Source: Oscillospiraceae bacterium (GTDB lineage Bacteria; Bacillota; Clostridia; Oscillospirales; Oscillospiraceae). Taken from it: a stretch of DNA of 12,226 bases. Within the stretch, counting starts at the first letter, position 1; each line of letters starts with the position of its first letter. The stretch covers positions 1 through 12,226 of the forward strand of contig JAFTGG010000255.1 of assembly GCA_017458025.1 (NCBI GenBank), in the 5' to 3' direction. Of this stretch, positions 1 through 6,242 are shown in pieces. The translations under genes were made by a program, and so were the position numbers. A model generated the notes under the pieces. That model was not told the DNA's origin, did no database searches, and saw only the letters and a list, made by a program, of their open reading frames with translations.

Positions 1-1088
1 CACAGCACGTTCGCGATGCCGGAGATACCCATCCACGTCAGCTTTTCGATCAGCTCGTCGGAGAGCTTCAGCGTCTCCTGCAGGTACTTCTGCCCCTCGG
101 GCGTGTTGAACAGGCGCAGCAGGCGCTGGCTGTCCTCGTCGTCGATGGCGATGGCCATATCGGTGTTCTTCACGTTATGCACCCACGGGATGTGCTTGTC
201 GCCGATGCCCTCGATGCGGTGGCCGCCGAAGCCGTTGTCGAGGATCGTCGGGCACTGCAGCGCTTCACCCACGCCGAGCTTGCCGGCCGGATAGCGCTCC
301 TTCAAGAGGTCGCCCGCCGACATCGTGCCGGCGGAGCCGGAGGTGAAGCACGCGCCCGCGAAGCGCTGGCCCGGCTTCTTCGTGTTCTCAAACAGCTCCG
401 CGAGCGCATAGCCCGTGACGTTGTAGTGCCAGAGCGGGTTGCCCATCTCGGCGAACTGGTTGAAGATCATCATGCTCGGGTCCTGCTTGAGCTCCCAAGT
501 CTTGTCGAAGATCTCCTTGACGTTGGACTCGCAGCCCGGCGTCGCGATGATCTGTCCCGCGATGCTCTTGAGCCAATCAAAGCGCTCCTTGGACATATCC
601 TGCGGCAAAATCGCCACGCTGTCGCACGCGAGCAGCTTTGAGTTGAACGCGCCGCCGCGGCAGTAGTTGCCCGTCGACGGCCACACGGCATGGTGATAGG
701 TCGCGTCGAACTGACCCGTCACGAGCCGCGGCGCGAGACAGCCGAACGACGCGCCGACCTTGTGGCAGCCCGTCGGGAACCACTTGCCCGCCATCGCGAG
801 GATACGGCACTTGACGCCGCTGAGCTCCGGCGGGATCTCGACGTAGTTCGGCGTCTTCTGGTAGAGGCCGCCGCTCTCCTTCGCCTCGTTGTGCCAATTG
901 ATGCGGAACAGGTTCACGGGGTCGACGTCCCACAGGCCCGTGTTCTTCAGCCTGTCCTTGATTTTTTCGGGGATCAGGTCGGGATTCTGCATCTGCGCGA
1001 TGGTCGGGATAATGACGTTGTTCTCCCGCGCCTTCGCGATGTTCTTCTTAAGCCCTTCCTTGTTGACGGTCAGGTCAATCTTACCCAT
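1..1088 (-). CDS. PLP-dependent fold-type-II enzyme (TrpB/cysteine-synthase-like), C-terminus beyond window
   Basis: At least 362 residues are visible; the frame is still open at base 1, so the C-terminus is missing. The protein looks like a fold-type-II pyridoxal-phosphate enzyme. GCHKVGASFG (107-116) resembles the TrpB-type lysine motif, so K110 is the likely Schiff-base lysine. STGNYCRGG (138-146) matches the family's substrate-carboxylate loop, SGSAGTMSAGD (250-260) is a glycine-rich loop suited to phosphate binding, and EGIGDKHIPWV (293-303) recalls the GIG...P segment of cysteine synthases. There is no signal peptide, so it should be cytosolic. The ATG at 1088 overlaps the regulator's stop by 8 bases and has AGGAGG 9 bases upstream, so the two genes are co-translated. 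It is not a recognisable YgeX (diaminopropionate ammonia-lyase), although its position beside ygeY suggests a similar beta-elimination or deamination step. Family is fairly sure; substrate is unknown. Confidence 0.85.
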   Translation of the reverse strand, partial: MGKIDLTVNKEGLKKNIAKARENNVIIPTIAQMQNPDLIPEKIKDRLKNTGLWDVDPVNLFRINWHNEAKESGGLYQKTPNYVEIPPELSGVKCRILAMAGKWFPTGCHKVGASFGCLAPRLVTGQFDATYHHAVWPSTGNYCRGGAFNSKLLACDSVAILPQDMSKERFDWLKSIAGQIIATPGCESNVKEIFDKTWELKQDPSMMIFNQFAEMGNPLWHYNVTGYALAELFENTKKPGQRFAGACFTSGSAGTMSAGDLLKERYPAGKLGVGEALQCPTILDNGFGGHRIEGIGDKHIPWVHNVKNTDMAIAIDDEDSQRLLRLFNTPEGQKYLQETLKLSDELIEKLTWMGISGIANVL

Positions 1089-1722
1089 TTTGTTTGCCCT
1101 CCTGTTTGTCGATGTATGAGTAAAGCGTATATTTTGAGATTCCGAAATATTTGGCGATCTTGTCGCCGGATTTCGTGACGAGGAACGCCCCGCTCTGGCT
1201 CAAAAAGCCGATGGCGCGCATCTTGTCCTCTTTGTTCATCAGCGCCACGGGCTTGCCGACCAGCGCCACCGACTGCTCGATCAGCTCGTTGAGCAGGTCG
1301 TTGACGTTGACGATCTTCTGCGGCTCGCTCGTGCCGGTGTCGTTCTTCGCGGCGACCAGCTCGCGCACCGCGCCCTCGACCATCAGCAGCGCCGAGATGT
1401 CGTAGTTGACGCCGAGAATGGCGGCGACTTTGCCGCTCTTGCCGCGAATGTACATGGTGGACGACTTCAGGATCTTGCCGTCCGGCGTTTTGGTGAGGTA
1501 ACAGAGCCGGTCGACGGGCTGCATGTCCGCGTCGAGCACCTGCTCCAACGCGACCTGGGACGCGCCGTCGCCCACCTTTCTTCCCGTGACGTGCCCGTTC
1601 TCGATGGCAACGATCGTGCTGTCCGTGCCCTTGCCGCTCACGTCGTGGACGACGACCTCGCAATTGCTGCCAAAAGTCGCCGCAATGCCCTTTGCGATCT
1701 GCTTTAGTTCGTTCAACTGCAC
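1081..1722 (-). CDS. YheO-like transcriptional regulator (PAS-type sensor plus C-terminal HTH)
   Basis: About 213 aa. The N-terminal half has the YheO-like PAS pattern: [11 protein letters not shown], then an [12 protein letters not shown] segment, then a strand pair around [22 protein letters not shown]. The C-terminus carries the family HTH ([21 protein letters not shown], shown here as the last ~25 residues). YheO/DauR-type proteins are DNA-binding regulators thought to sense small amino-acid-like or metabolic ligands. It is transcribed divergently from ygeY and overlaps the downstream PLP enzyme gene, so it probably controls both directions. The start is uncertain. The frame is open up to a GTG at 1866, but the likely promoter (-10 at 1781-1786) lies inside that extension, and family members begin a few residues before the LKQIAKGI segment. 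GTG 1722 is the first normal start below the strong AAGGAGG at 1740-1746 but is 17 bases from it; an in-frame ATC at 1731 sits at the ideal 8 bases. Confidence 0.85.
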   Translation of the reverse strand: MQLNELKQIAKGIAATFGSNCEVVVHDVSGKGTDSTIVAIENGHVTGRKVGDGASQVALEQVLDADMQPVDRLCYLTKTPDGKILKSSTMYIRGKSGKVAAILGVNYDISALLMVEGAVRELVAAKNDTGTSEPQKIVNVNDLLNELIEQSVALVGKPVALMNKEDKMRAIGFLSQSGAFLVTKSGDKIAKYFGISKYTLYSYIDKQEGKQNG

Positions 1723-1739
1723 GGTTTCGATATGCCTCG

Positions 1740-1746
1740 CCTCCTT
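1740..1746 (-). promoter_or_regulatory. Strong RBS of the regulator gene, start codon unclear
   Basis: The minus strand reads AAGGAGG here, a near-perfect anti-16S match. Eight bases further on is an in-frame ATC (1731-1729); the first in-frame GTG is 17 bases away (1722-1720). A secondary GAGG (1738-1735) lies 12 bases from the GTG. The site argues for a translation start near 1722-1731 and against the upstream ATG (1857) or GTG (1866), which have no visible Shine-Dalgarno sequence. Confidence 0.7.
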
Positions 1747-1780
1747 CTCGTATCGCCTTCCTCCCACTTTTGTCACTCTT

Positions 1781-1810
1781 ATTCTAATACAGCTCCCTTG
1801 CAAATTGCAA
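1781..1810 (-). promoter_or_regulatory. Predicted sigma-A promoter of the regulator/PLP-enzyme operon
   Basis: On the minus strand, -35 TTGCAA (1810-1805) and -10 TAGAAT (1786-1781) are 18 bases apart, predicting a transcript start near 1774. The -35 box is itself one arm of the TTGCAA palindrome at 1797-1811, so a protein bound there would block or control this promoter, as expected for autoregulation. Predicted from pattern only. Confidence 0.6.
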
Positions 1811-1823
1811 GCCTTTTGCAAAA
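1797..1823. promoter_or_regulatory. Candidate operator: tandem TTGCAA palindromes between divergent genes
   Basis: CTTGCAAATTGCAAG (1797-1811) is a perfect 7-1-7 palindrome, followed at once by the perfect 10-base palindrome TTTTGCAAAA (1814-1823). Together they give three copies of TTGCAA, starting at 1798, 1805 and 1816. The first palindrome overlaps the regulator's -35 box; the cluster lies 28 bases upstream of the ygeY -35 box. The best candidate ligand is the adjacent YheO-like regulator, but that is inference. Confidence 0.5.
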
Positions 1824-1850
1824 ATTTTTTCAGCAATTCTAAATTTTTGT

Positions 1851-1878
1851 TTGACATTACGGACACTTATGTTAGAAT
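1851..1878 (+). promoter_or_regulatory. Predicted sigma-A promoter of ygeY (with A/T-rich upstream element)
   Basis: A consensus -35 TTGACA (1851-1856) and a -10 TAGAAT (1873-1878) are 16 bases apart, predicting a start near 1885 and a leader of about 30 bases. The 30 bases upstream (about 1820-1850) are nearly pure A/T with phased A and T runs, resembling an UP element. This is one of the strongest promoters in the window and probably drives ygeY and ygeW. Confidence 0.75.
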
Positions 1879-1915
1879 ATACATGAATCATTTTGAAAAC
1901 GGGAGGTCGATTCCT

Positions 1916-3313
1916 ATGGATTTTGAAGCGATCAAGAGGGCTGCGCAAGCCTACGGTCCGGACATGACGCGGTTTCTGCGCGACATGATCGCCATTCCGT
2001 CCGAATCCTGCGAGGAGGAAGGCGTGGCGAAACGCATCGAGCAGGAAATGAAGAAGCTCGGCTTCGACAAGGTCGAGATCGACGCTCTGGGCAACGTCAT
2101 CGGCTGGATGGGCGACGGCGAGAAGATCATCGCCATCGACAGCCACATCGACACCGTCGGCATCGGCAACCGCGCCAATTGGACGGACGATCCCTACGAG
2201 GGCTGGGAGAACGACACCCAAATCTACGGCCGCGGCGGCTCCGACCAGGAGGGCGGCCTCGCCTCCGCCGTGTACGGCGCGAAGATCATGAAGGACCTCG
2301 GCCTGATCCCCGCGGGCTGCAAGATCATGGTCGTCGGCTCCGTGCAGGAGGAGGACTGCGACGGCATGTGCTGGCAGTACATCGTCAACACAGACTTTGC
2401 CTCCCCCGAAGACGCGCGCAACAAGATCGCGTTCGTCATCTCCACCGAACCCACGGACGGCGGCATCTACCGCGGCCATCGCGGACGCATGGAGATCCGC
2501 GTCGACGTCAAGGGCGTCTCCTGCCACGGCAGCGCGCCGGAGCGCGGCGACAACGCGATCTACAAGATGGCGGACATTTTGCAGGACGTGCGCGCGCTCA
2601 ACGAGAACCCCGCCGACGACAGCGTCGAGATCAAGGGCCTCGTCAAGATGCTCGACCCGCAGTACAACCCCGAGCATTACGAGGACGCGCGCTTCCTCGG
2701 CCGCGGCACCTGCACGACGAGCCAGATCTACTTCACCTCCCCGTCGCGCTGCGCCGTGGCGGACAGCTGCGCGATCTCGATCGACCGCCGCATGACCGCG
2801 GGCGAGACCTATCAGAGCTGCCTCAAGGAGATCGAGGACCTGCCGAGCGTGAAGAAGTACGGCGACGACGTGAAGGTCAGCATGTATTGGTACGACCGCC
2901 CCGCGTGGACGGGCGAGGTCTACAAGACCGAGGCATTATTCCCCACCTGGATCAAACAGGAGACCGCGCCGCACGTTCAGGCGCTCGTCGACGCCTACCA
3001 CGGCCTCTGGGGCACGGAGCGCATCTGGAGTGACGACCTCGCGAAATCGACCCGCGAGGGCAGGCCGCTGTGCGACAAGTGGACGTTCTCGACCAACTGC
3101 GTGTCGATCCAGGGCCGCTACGGTATCCCCTGCGTGGGGTTCGGCCCGGGCGCGGAATCGCAGGCGCACGCGCCGAACGAGGTCACCTGGAAGCAGGACC
3201 TCGTCACCTGCGCCGCGCTCTACGCCGCCGCGATCCCGCTGTACAAGGGCGCGGACAAGGAAGAAAACGCCACGAGCTTCCGTCAGGAGCTGACGGGCAA
3301 CGATATAAGATAA
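1916..3313 (+). CDS. ygeY: YgeY family selenium-metabolism-linked hydrolase (M20-type)
   Basis: 465 aa. An M20-type metallohydrolase (dipeptidase/deacylase fold) with the expected di-zinc residues: DSHIDT with H77 and D79, [10 protein letters not shown] with bridging D110, the catalytic glutamate pair QEED at 145-146, STEPTD around 178-181, and a late histidine in [11 protein letters not shown] at H418. The middle (about 185-300) is the lid/dimerisation domain with [23 protein letters not shown]. There is no signal peptide, so it is cytosolic. The ATG at 1916 has GGGAGG 9 bases upstream and begins just after the promoter; a longer frame open to 1523 runs back through the promoter and regulator and is rejected. 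In E. coli and many anaerobes ygeY sits with ygeW and ygeX in the purine/urate-associated cluster; the bond it cleaves is not settled, an N-acyl or carbamoyl/ureido intermediate being plausible. Family assignment is firm. Confidence 0.93.
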   Translation: MDFEAIKRAAQAYGPDMTRFLRDMIAIPSESCEEEGVAKRIEQEMKKLGFDKVEIDALGNVIGWMGDGEKIIAIDSHIDTVGIGNRANWTDDPYEGWENDTQIYGRGGSDQEGGLASAVYGAKIMKDLGLIPAGCKIMVVGSVQEEDCDGMCWQYIVNTDFASPEDARNKIAFVISTEPTDGGIYRGHRGRMEIRVDVKGVSCHGSAPERGDNAIYKMADILQDVRALNENPADDSVEIKGLVKMLDPQYNPEHYEDARFLGRGTCTTSQIYFTSPSRCAVADSCAISIDRRMTAGETYQSCLKEIEDLPSVKKYGDDVKVSMYWYDRPAWTGEVYKTEALFPTWIKQETAPHVQALVDAYHGLWGTERIWSDDLAKSTREGRPLCDKWTFSTNCVSIQGRYGIPCVGFGPGAESQAHAPNEVTWKQDLVTCAALYAAAIPLYKGADKEENATSFRQELTGNDIR

Positions 3314-3318
3314 TTCGT

Positions 3319-3428
3319 TTTTGCGCTTCGCGCAAAAGCCGAAAAGGTTTCACTTCGTGTAAGGTGTTTTTCTGACGCGCATGTCGTCAGAAAAACAATC
3401 AGATTCATTTCGCCGTGCGCGGCGAAAT
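3319..3428. repeat. Cluster of stem-loops filling the ygeY-ygeW gap
   Basis: The 142-base gap holds three perfect hairpins and one weak one. (1) TTTTGCGC / GCGCAAAA, 3319-3337, loop TTC. (2) Weak CAC-TTC-GTG, 3351-3359, extended imperfectly to 3348-3362. (3) GTTTTTCTGACG / CGTCAGAAAAAC, 12 bp, 3366-3396, 7-base loop. (4) ATTTCGCCG / CGGCGAAAT, 9 bp, 3407-3428, loop TGCG. None is followed by a clear T-run, so none is a standard terminator, and no promoter is evident. The elements look like a REP/MITE-like palindromic repeat or an mRNA-processing/stability element that sets the ygeY:ygeW ratio. Whether it repeats elsewhere in the genome cannot be seen from this window. Confidence 0.7.
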
Positions 3429-3455
3429 AACGAAAGAATAAGGAGGCTGATTCCA

Positions 3456-4649
3456 ATGAGCAAAACAGTAGACCTCGCGCGGCAGCTTGAGAAACTGCAT
3501 ATCAACAATATGTATAAGAACGATTTCTATTGGACGTGGGACAAAACCGACGAGGAGCTTGCCGCCGTGTTCGCCGTCGCCGACGCGCTGCGCGACCTGC
3601 GCGAGCGCAACAAGTCCACCCGCGTGTTCGACTCCGGCCTCGGCATCTCGATCTTCCGCGACAACTCGACCCGCACGCGCTTCTCGTTTGCGTCGGCGTG
3701 CAACCTGCTCGGCCTGGAGGAGCAGGTGCTCGACGAGAAGGTCAGCCAGATCGCCCACGGCGAGACCGTGCGCGAAACCGCGAACATGGTGTCCTTCATG
3801 GCGGACGTCGTCGGCATTCGCGACGACATGTTCATCGGCGAGGGGCACAAGTACCAAAAGACCTTCATGGACTCTCTGGAAGAAGGCTACCGCGACGGTA
3901 TCCTCGAACAGCGCCCGACGCTGGTCAACCTCCAGTGCGACGTGGACCACCCGACGCAGTGCATGGCGGACATTCTGCACGTCATCCACCACTTCGGCGG
4001 CGTGGAGAACCTCAAGGGCAAGAAGGTCGCGATGACCTGGGCGTACTCCCCGTCCTACGGCAAGCCGCTGAGCGTCCCGCAGGGCGTCATCGGCCTGTTC
4101 ACCCGCTTCGGCATGGACGTGACGCTCGCCCACCCAGAGGGCTACGAGGTCATGCCCGAGATCGAGGAGATCGCCCGCAAGAACGCCGAGGCGACGGGCG
4201 GCAGCTTCCGCAAGTCCAACTCCATGAAGGAGGCCTTCGCCGACGCCGACATCGTCTATCCCAAGAGCTGGGCGCCGTTCGCCGCTATGGAGGAGCGCAC
4301 AAAGCTCTACCAGCAGGGCGATAAGGCGGGCATCGACGCGCTCGAACAGCGGTTGCTCGCGCAGAACGCCGAGCACAAGGATTGGGCCTGCACCGAGGAC
4401 ATGATGAAGCTCACGCGCGACGGCAAGGCGCTGTATCTGCACTGCCTGCCCGCCGACATCACCGGCCTCTCCTGCGAGATGGGCGAGGTGGACAACTCGG
4501 TGTTCGACCGCTACCGCGTGCCGCTTTACAAGCAGGCGTCGTATAAGCCCTACGTCATCGCGGCGATGATCTTCCTCGCGAAGGTCAAGGACCCCGTGAA
4601 CACGCTCATGGCGCTCGACGCCGCGGACAGCCTGCGGAAGCGCTTTTGA
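3456..4649 (+). CDS. ygeW: Knotted carbamoyltransferase YgeW
   Basis: 397 aa, essentially the length of E. coli YgeW (about 396). It belongs to the aspartate/ornithine carbamoyltransferase superfamily: the carbamoyl-phosphate motif STRTR is at 71-75 within SIFRDNSTRTRFSFASA, HPTQ at 165-168, and HCLPAD at 329-334. The N-terminal DFYWTWDKTDEELAAV and C-terminal YKPYVIAAMIFLAKVKDP segments are characteristic of YgeW. Members fold with a deep trefoil knot; the acceptor of the carbamoyl group is unknown for the family. Working in reverse, such enzymes make carbamoyl phosphate from ureido compounds, which would let a carbamate kinase make ATP; that is the likely point of having it in an anaerobic purine/urate locus, but no kinase is present here. 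The ATG 3456 is set by AAGGAGG 9 bases upstream; the open extension to 3381 covers hairpins and is rejected. Confidence 0.94.
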   Translation: MSKTVDLARQLEKLHINNMYKNDFYWTWDKTDEELAAVFAVADALRDLRERNKSTRVFDSGLGISIFRDNSTRTRFSFASACNLLGLEEQVLDEKVSQIAHGETVRETANMVSFMADVVGIRDDMFIGEGHKYQKTFMDSLEEGYRDGILEQRPTLVNLQCDVDHPTQCMADILHVIHHFGGVENLKGKKVAMTWAYSPSYGKPLSVPQGVIGLFTRFGMDVTLAHPEGYEVMPEIEEIARKNAEATGGSFRKSNSMKEAFADADIVYPKSWAPFAAMEERTKLYQQGDKAGIDALEQRLLAQNAEHKDWACTEDMMKLTRDGKALYLHCLPADITGLSCEMGEVDNSVFDRYRVPLYKQASYKPYVIAAMIFLAKVKDPVNTLMALDAADSLRKRF

Positions 4650-4703
4650 CGGATTTGTCAAATTTTTCTGATGTTCTTTGGTGAAAACGTACGATATTTT
4701 GCA

Positions 4704-4732
4704 TTGTCTTTTCCTGTCAAATTCGGTATGAT
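4704..4732 (+). promoter_or_regulatory. Predicted sigma-A promoter of the BMP lipoprotein gene
   Basis: -35 TTGTCT (4704-4709), 17-base spacer, -10 TATGAT (4727-4732); start predicted near 4739. The transcript would have a leader of about 69 bases that is GC-rich at 4738-4773 and can form small stems (for example CCGC-TCCG-GCGG), but it matches no riboswitch I recognise. No terminator separates ygeW from this promoter, so read-through from the ygeY promoter can add to it. Confidence 0.65.
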
Positions 4733-4807
4733 GGAGTCAGACGAGGCCGTCAGGGTCCGCTCCGGCGGTCTAAAAACGATTGGATCAAGAGAAAAGGAGA
4801 GCAAACT

Positions 4808-6085
4808 ATGAAGAAGTACCTTGCATTGTTCCTCGCGCTCGTCATGACGCTCGCGTTGGTTGCCTGCGGCAGCGGCAACAGCGGCGCCACCTCCGCCCCC
4901 AGCACAGACAGCAGTACCACGACTACCACTCCCGCCGCTTCCGGCAGCACCGACGCCGCTCCCGCCGCGTCCTCCGGCCTGAAGGTCGGCGCTATCCTCG
5001 TCGGCGATGAGAACGAGGGCTACACCTACGCCCACATCGAGGGCATCCGCAAGGCCATGTCGGCCGCGGGCCTGAGCGACAGCGACGTCGTGTGGTTCTA
5101 CAACATTCCCGAGAACGAAGAGTGCTACGACAAGTGCATCGAGGCCATTCAGCAGGGCTGCAACCTCGTCATCACCAACTCCTACAGCCATCAGCAGTTT
5201 GCCGAACTCGCCGCCTCGGAGCATCCTGAGGTCGAAGTGGTCGCCATGACCGGCGACACTGCGCTCAAGTCCGGCCTCCCCAACTTCCACAACGCGTTCA
5301 ACATGACCTTTGAGTCCCGCTATGTCTCCGGCATCGTCGCCGGCATGAAGCTCAAGGAGCTCATGGACGCGGGCACCGTCACCGATCCCTACATCGGCTA
5401 TGTCGGCGCGTTCCCGTATGCCGAGGTCGTCTCCGGCTACACCGGCTTCTTCCTCGGCATCCAGTCCATCGTCCCCACCGCGCACATGGACGTCCAGTAC
5501 ACCAACTCCTGGTTCGACCTGCAGGCTGAGGCCCAGACCGCCGAGGCTCTGATGGCCCGCGGCTGCGTCATCATCGGCCAGCATGCCGACTCCACCGGCG
5601 CTCCCTCCGCCGTCCAGTCCGCGAAGGACAACGGCGCGACCGTCTACTCCGTCGGCTACAACATCGACATGCTGAGCGTTGCCCCGACCGCGGCGCTGAC
5701 CTCCTCCACCAACGACTGGAGCGTGTTCTACACCTACCTGTTCAACACCGCGAAGAACGGCGGCACGATCTCGACCGACTGGTCCGAGGGCTATGAGACC
5801 GGCGCTGTCGCCATCACCCCGCTCGGCCCCGAGGTCGCCGCGGGCACCGCTGAGGCCGTTGCCGCCGCCGAGGCCGCCATCAAGGCCGGCACGCTGCACG
5901 TCTTCGACACCAAGACCTTCACGGTCGGCGGCGAGGAAGTCACCTCCGCCCTGACCTTCGACTCCGACGGCGACTGGACCAACGATACCAACGAGGGCAT
6001 CGTGGACGGTTACTATCACGAGTCCGAGTATATCTCCGCGCCGTCCTTCTCCCTGCGCATCGACGGCATCACCGAGCTCAACTAA
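4808..6085 (+). CDS. BMP/PnrA-family substrate-binding lipoprotein of purine-type ABC importer
   Basis: 425 aa. Residues 1-19 form a lipoprotein signal peptide (MKKYLALFLALVMTLALVA) with lipobox LVAC and lipidated C20, so the protein is anchored outside the membrane. Residues 21-57 are a Ser/Thr/Ala/Pro-rich flexible linker. From about 58 the basic-membrane-protein (PnrA/TmpC-like) periplasmic-binding fold begins: LKVGAILVGDENEGYTYAHIEGIRKAM is the typical start, followed by CNLVITNSYSHQQ, SGIVAGMKL, YIGYVGAFPYAEV and HADSTGAPSAVQ patterns. Characterised members bind purine or other nucleosides; the real ligand here may be a free purine base or urate-related compound. AAAGGAG (4793-4799) precedes the ATG by 8 bases. 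It heads the transporter block but is separated from it by a strong terminator, so it can be made in excess over the membrane parts. Confidence 0.93.
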   Translation: MKKYLALFLALVMTLALVACGSGNSGATSAPSTDSSTTTTTPAASGSTDAAPAASSGLKVGAILVGDENEGYTYAHIEGIRKAMSAAGLSDSDVVWFYNIPENEECYDKCIEAIQQGCNLVITNSYSHQQFAELAASEHPEVEVVAMTGDTALKSGLPNFHNAFNMTFESRYVSGIVAGMKLKELMDAGTVTDPYIGYVGAFPYAEVVSGYTGFFLGIQSIVPTAHMDVQYTNSWFDLQAEAQTAEALMARGCVIIGQHADSTGAPSAVQSAKDNGATVYSVGYNIDMLSVAPTAALTSSTNDWSVFYTYLFNTAKNGGTISTDWSEGYETGAVAITPLGPEVAAGTAEAVAAAEAAIKAGTLHVFDTKTFTVGGEEVTSALTFDSDGDWTNDTNEGIVDGYYHESEYISAPSFSLRIDGITELN

Positions 6086-6095
6086 ATCCCATCGG

Positions 6096-6126
6096 AAAGG
6101 GCTGCCACCGGCAGCCCTTTCTTTTT
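6096..6126 (+). terminator. Strong intrinsic terminator after the BMP gene
   Basis: A perfect 11-bp stem AAAGGGCTGCC (6096-6106) / GGCAGCCCTTT (6110-6120), loop ACC, followed by CTTTTT. It begins 10 bases after the BMP stop codon and should end most transcripts before the ATPase gene, which has its own promoter. Confidence 0.9.
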
Positions 6127-6179
6127 GTTAAATTCTCACAATTATTTTGGTGAGCTATAGAATATTTTGTCTTTTCTGA

Positions 6180-6208
6180 TTTACAAGCCCGCCCGAATAT
6201 GCTAAAAT
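6180..6208 (+). promoter_or_regulatory. Predicted sigma-A promoter of the ATPase/permease genes
   Basis: -35 TTTACA (6180-6185), 17-base spacer, -10 TAAAAT (6203-6208); predicted start near 6215. The 40 bases upstream carry A/T-rich words also found before the BMP promoter (see findings). Confidence 0.65.
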
Positions 6209-6242
6209 CATACCATAATCCCGAAACGAAAGGGTGAACGCC

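Noticed and set aside
1723..1866. Long N-terminal extension of the regulator up to ATG 1857 or GTG 1866
   Set aside because: It would lie upstream of the predicted regulator promoter (-10 at 1781-1786), overlap the ygeY promoter, lacks a ribosome binding site, and exceeds the family's usual N-terminus.
3319..3396. Intrinsic terminator between ygeY and ygeW
   Set aside because: The hairpins lack a downstream T-run and no promoter for ygeW is visible, so a stop to transcription here would leave ygeW unexpressed.
3405..4661. A 418-aa open frame antisense to ygeW
   Set aside because: High third-position GC in ygeW keeps the opposite strand free of stops. The translated product is low-complexity (V, A, D, H, R rich), with no family motif and no good ribosome binding site.
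4738..4800. Riboswitch in the BMP leader
   Set aside because: The leader is GC-rich and can form small stems, but it matches no purine, guanidine or other riboswitch consensus that I know, and it has no terminator or RBS-sequestering partner.
4658..6019. A 453-aa open frame antisense to the BMP gene
   Set aside because: Shadow of a GC-rich gene; the product is a Gly/Val/Asp-rich low-complexity chain, while the plus strand has a lipoprotein signal and a clear family match.
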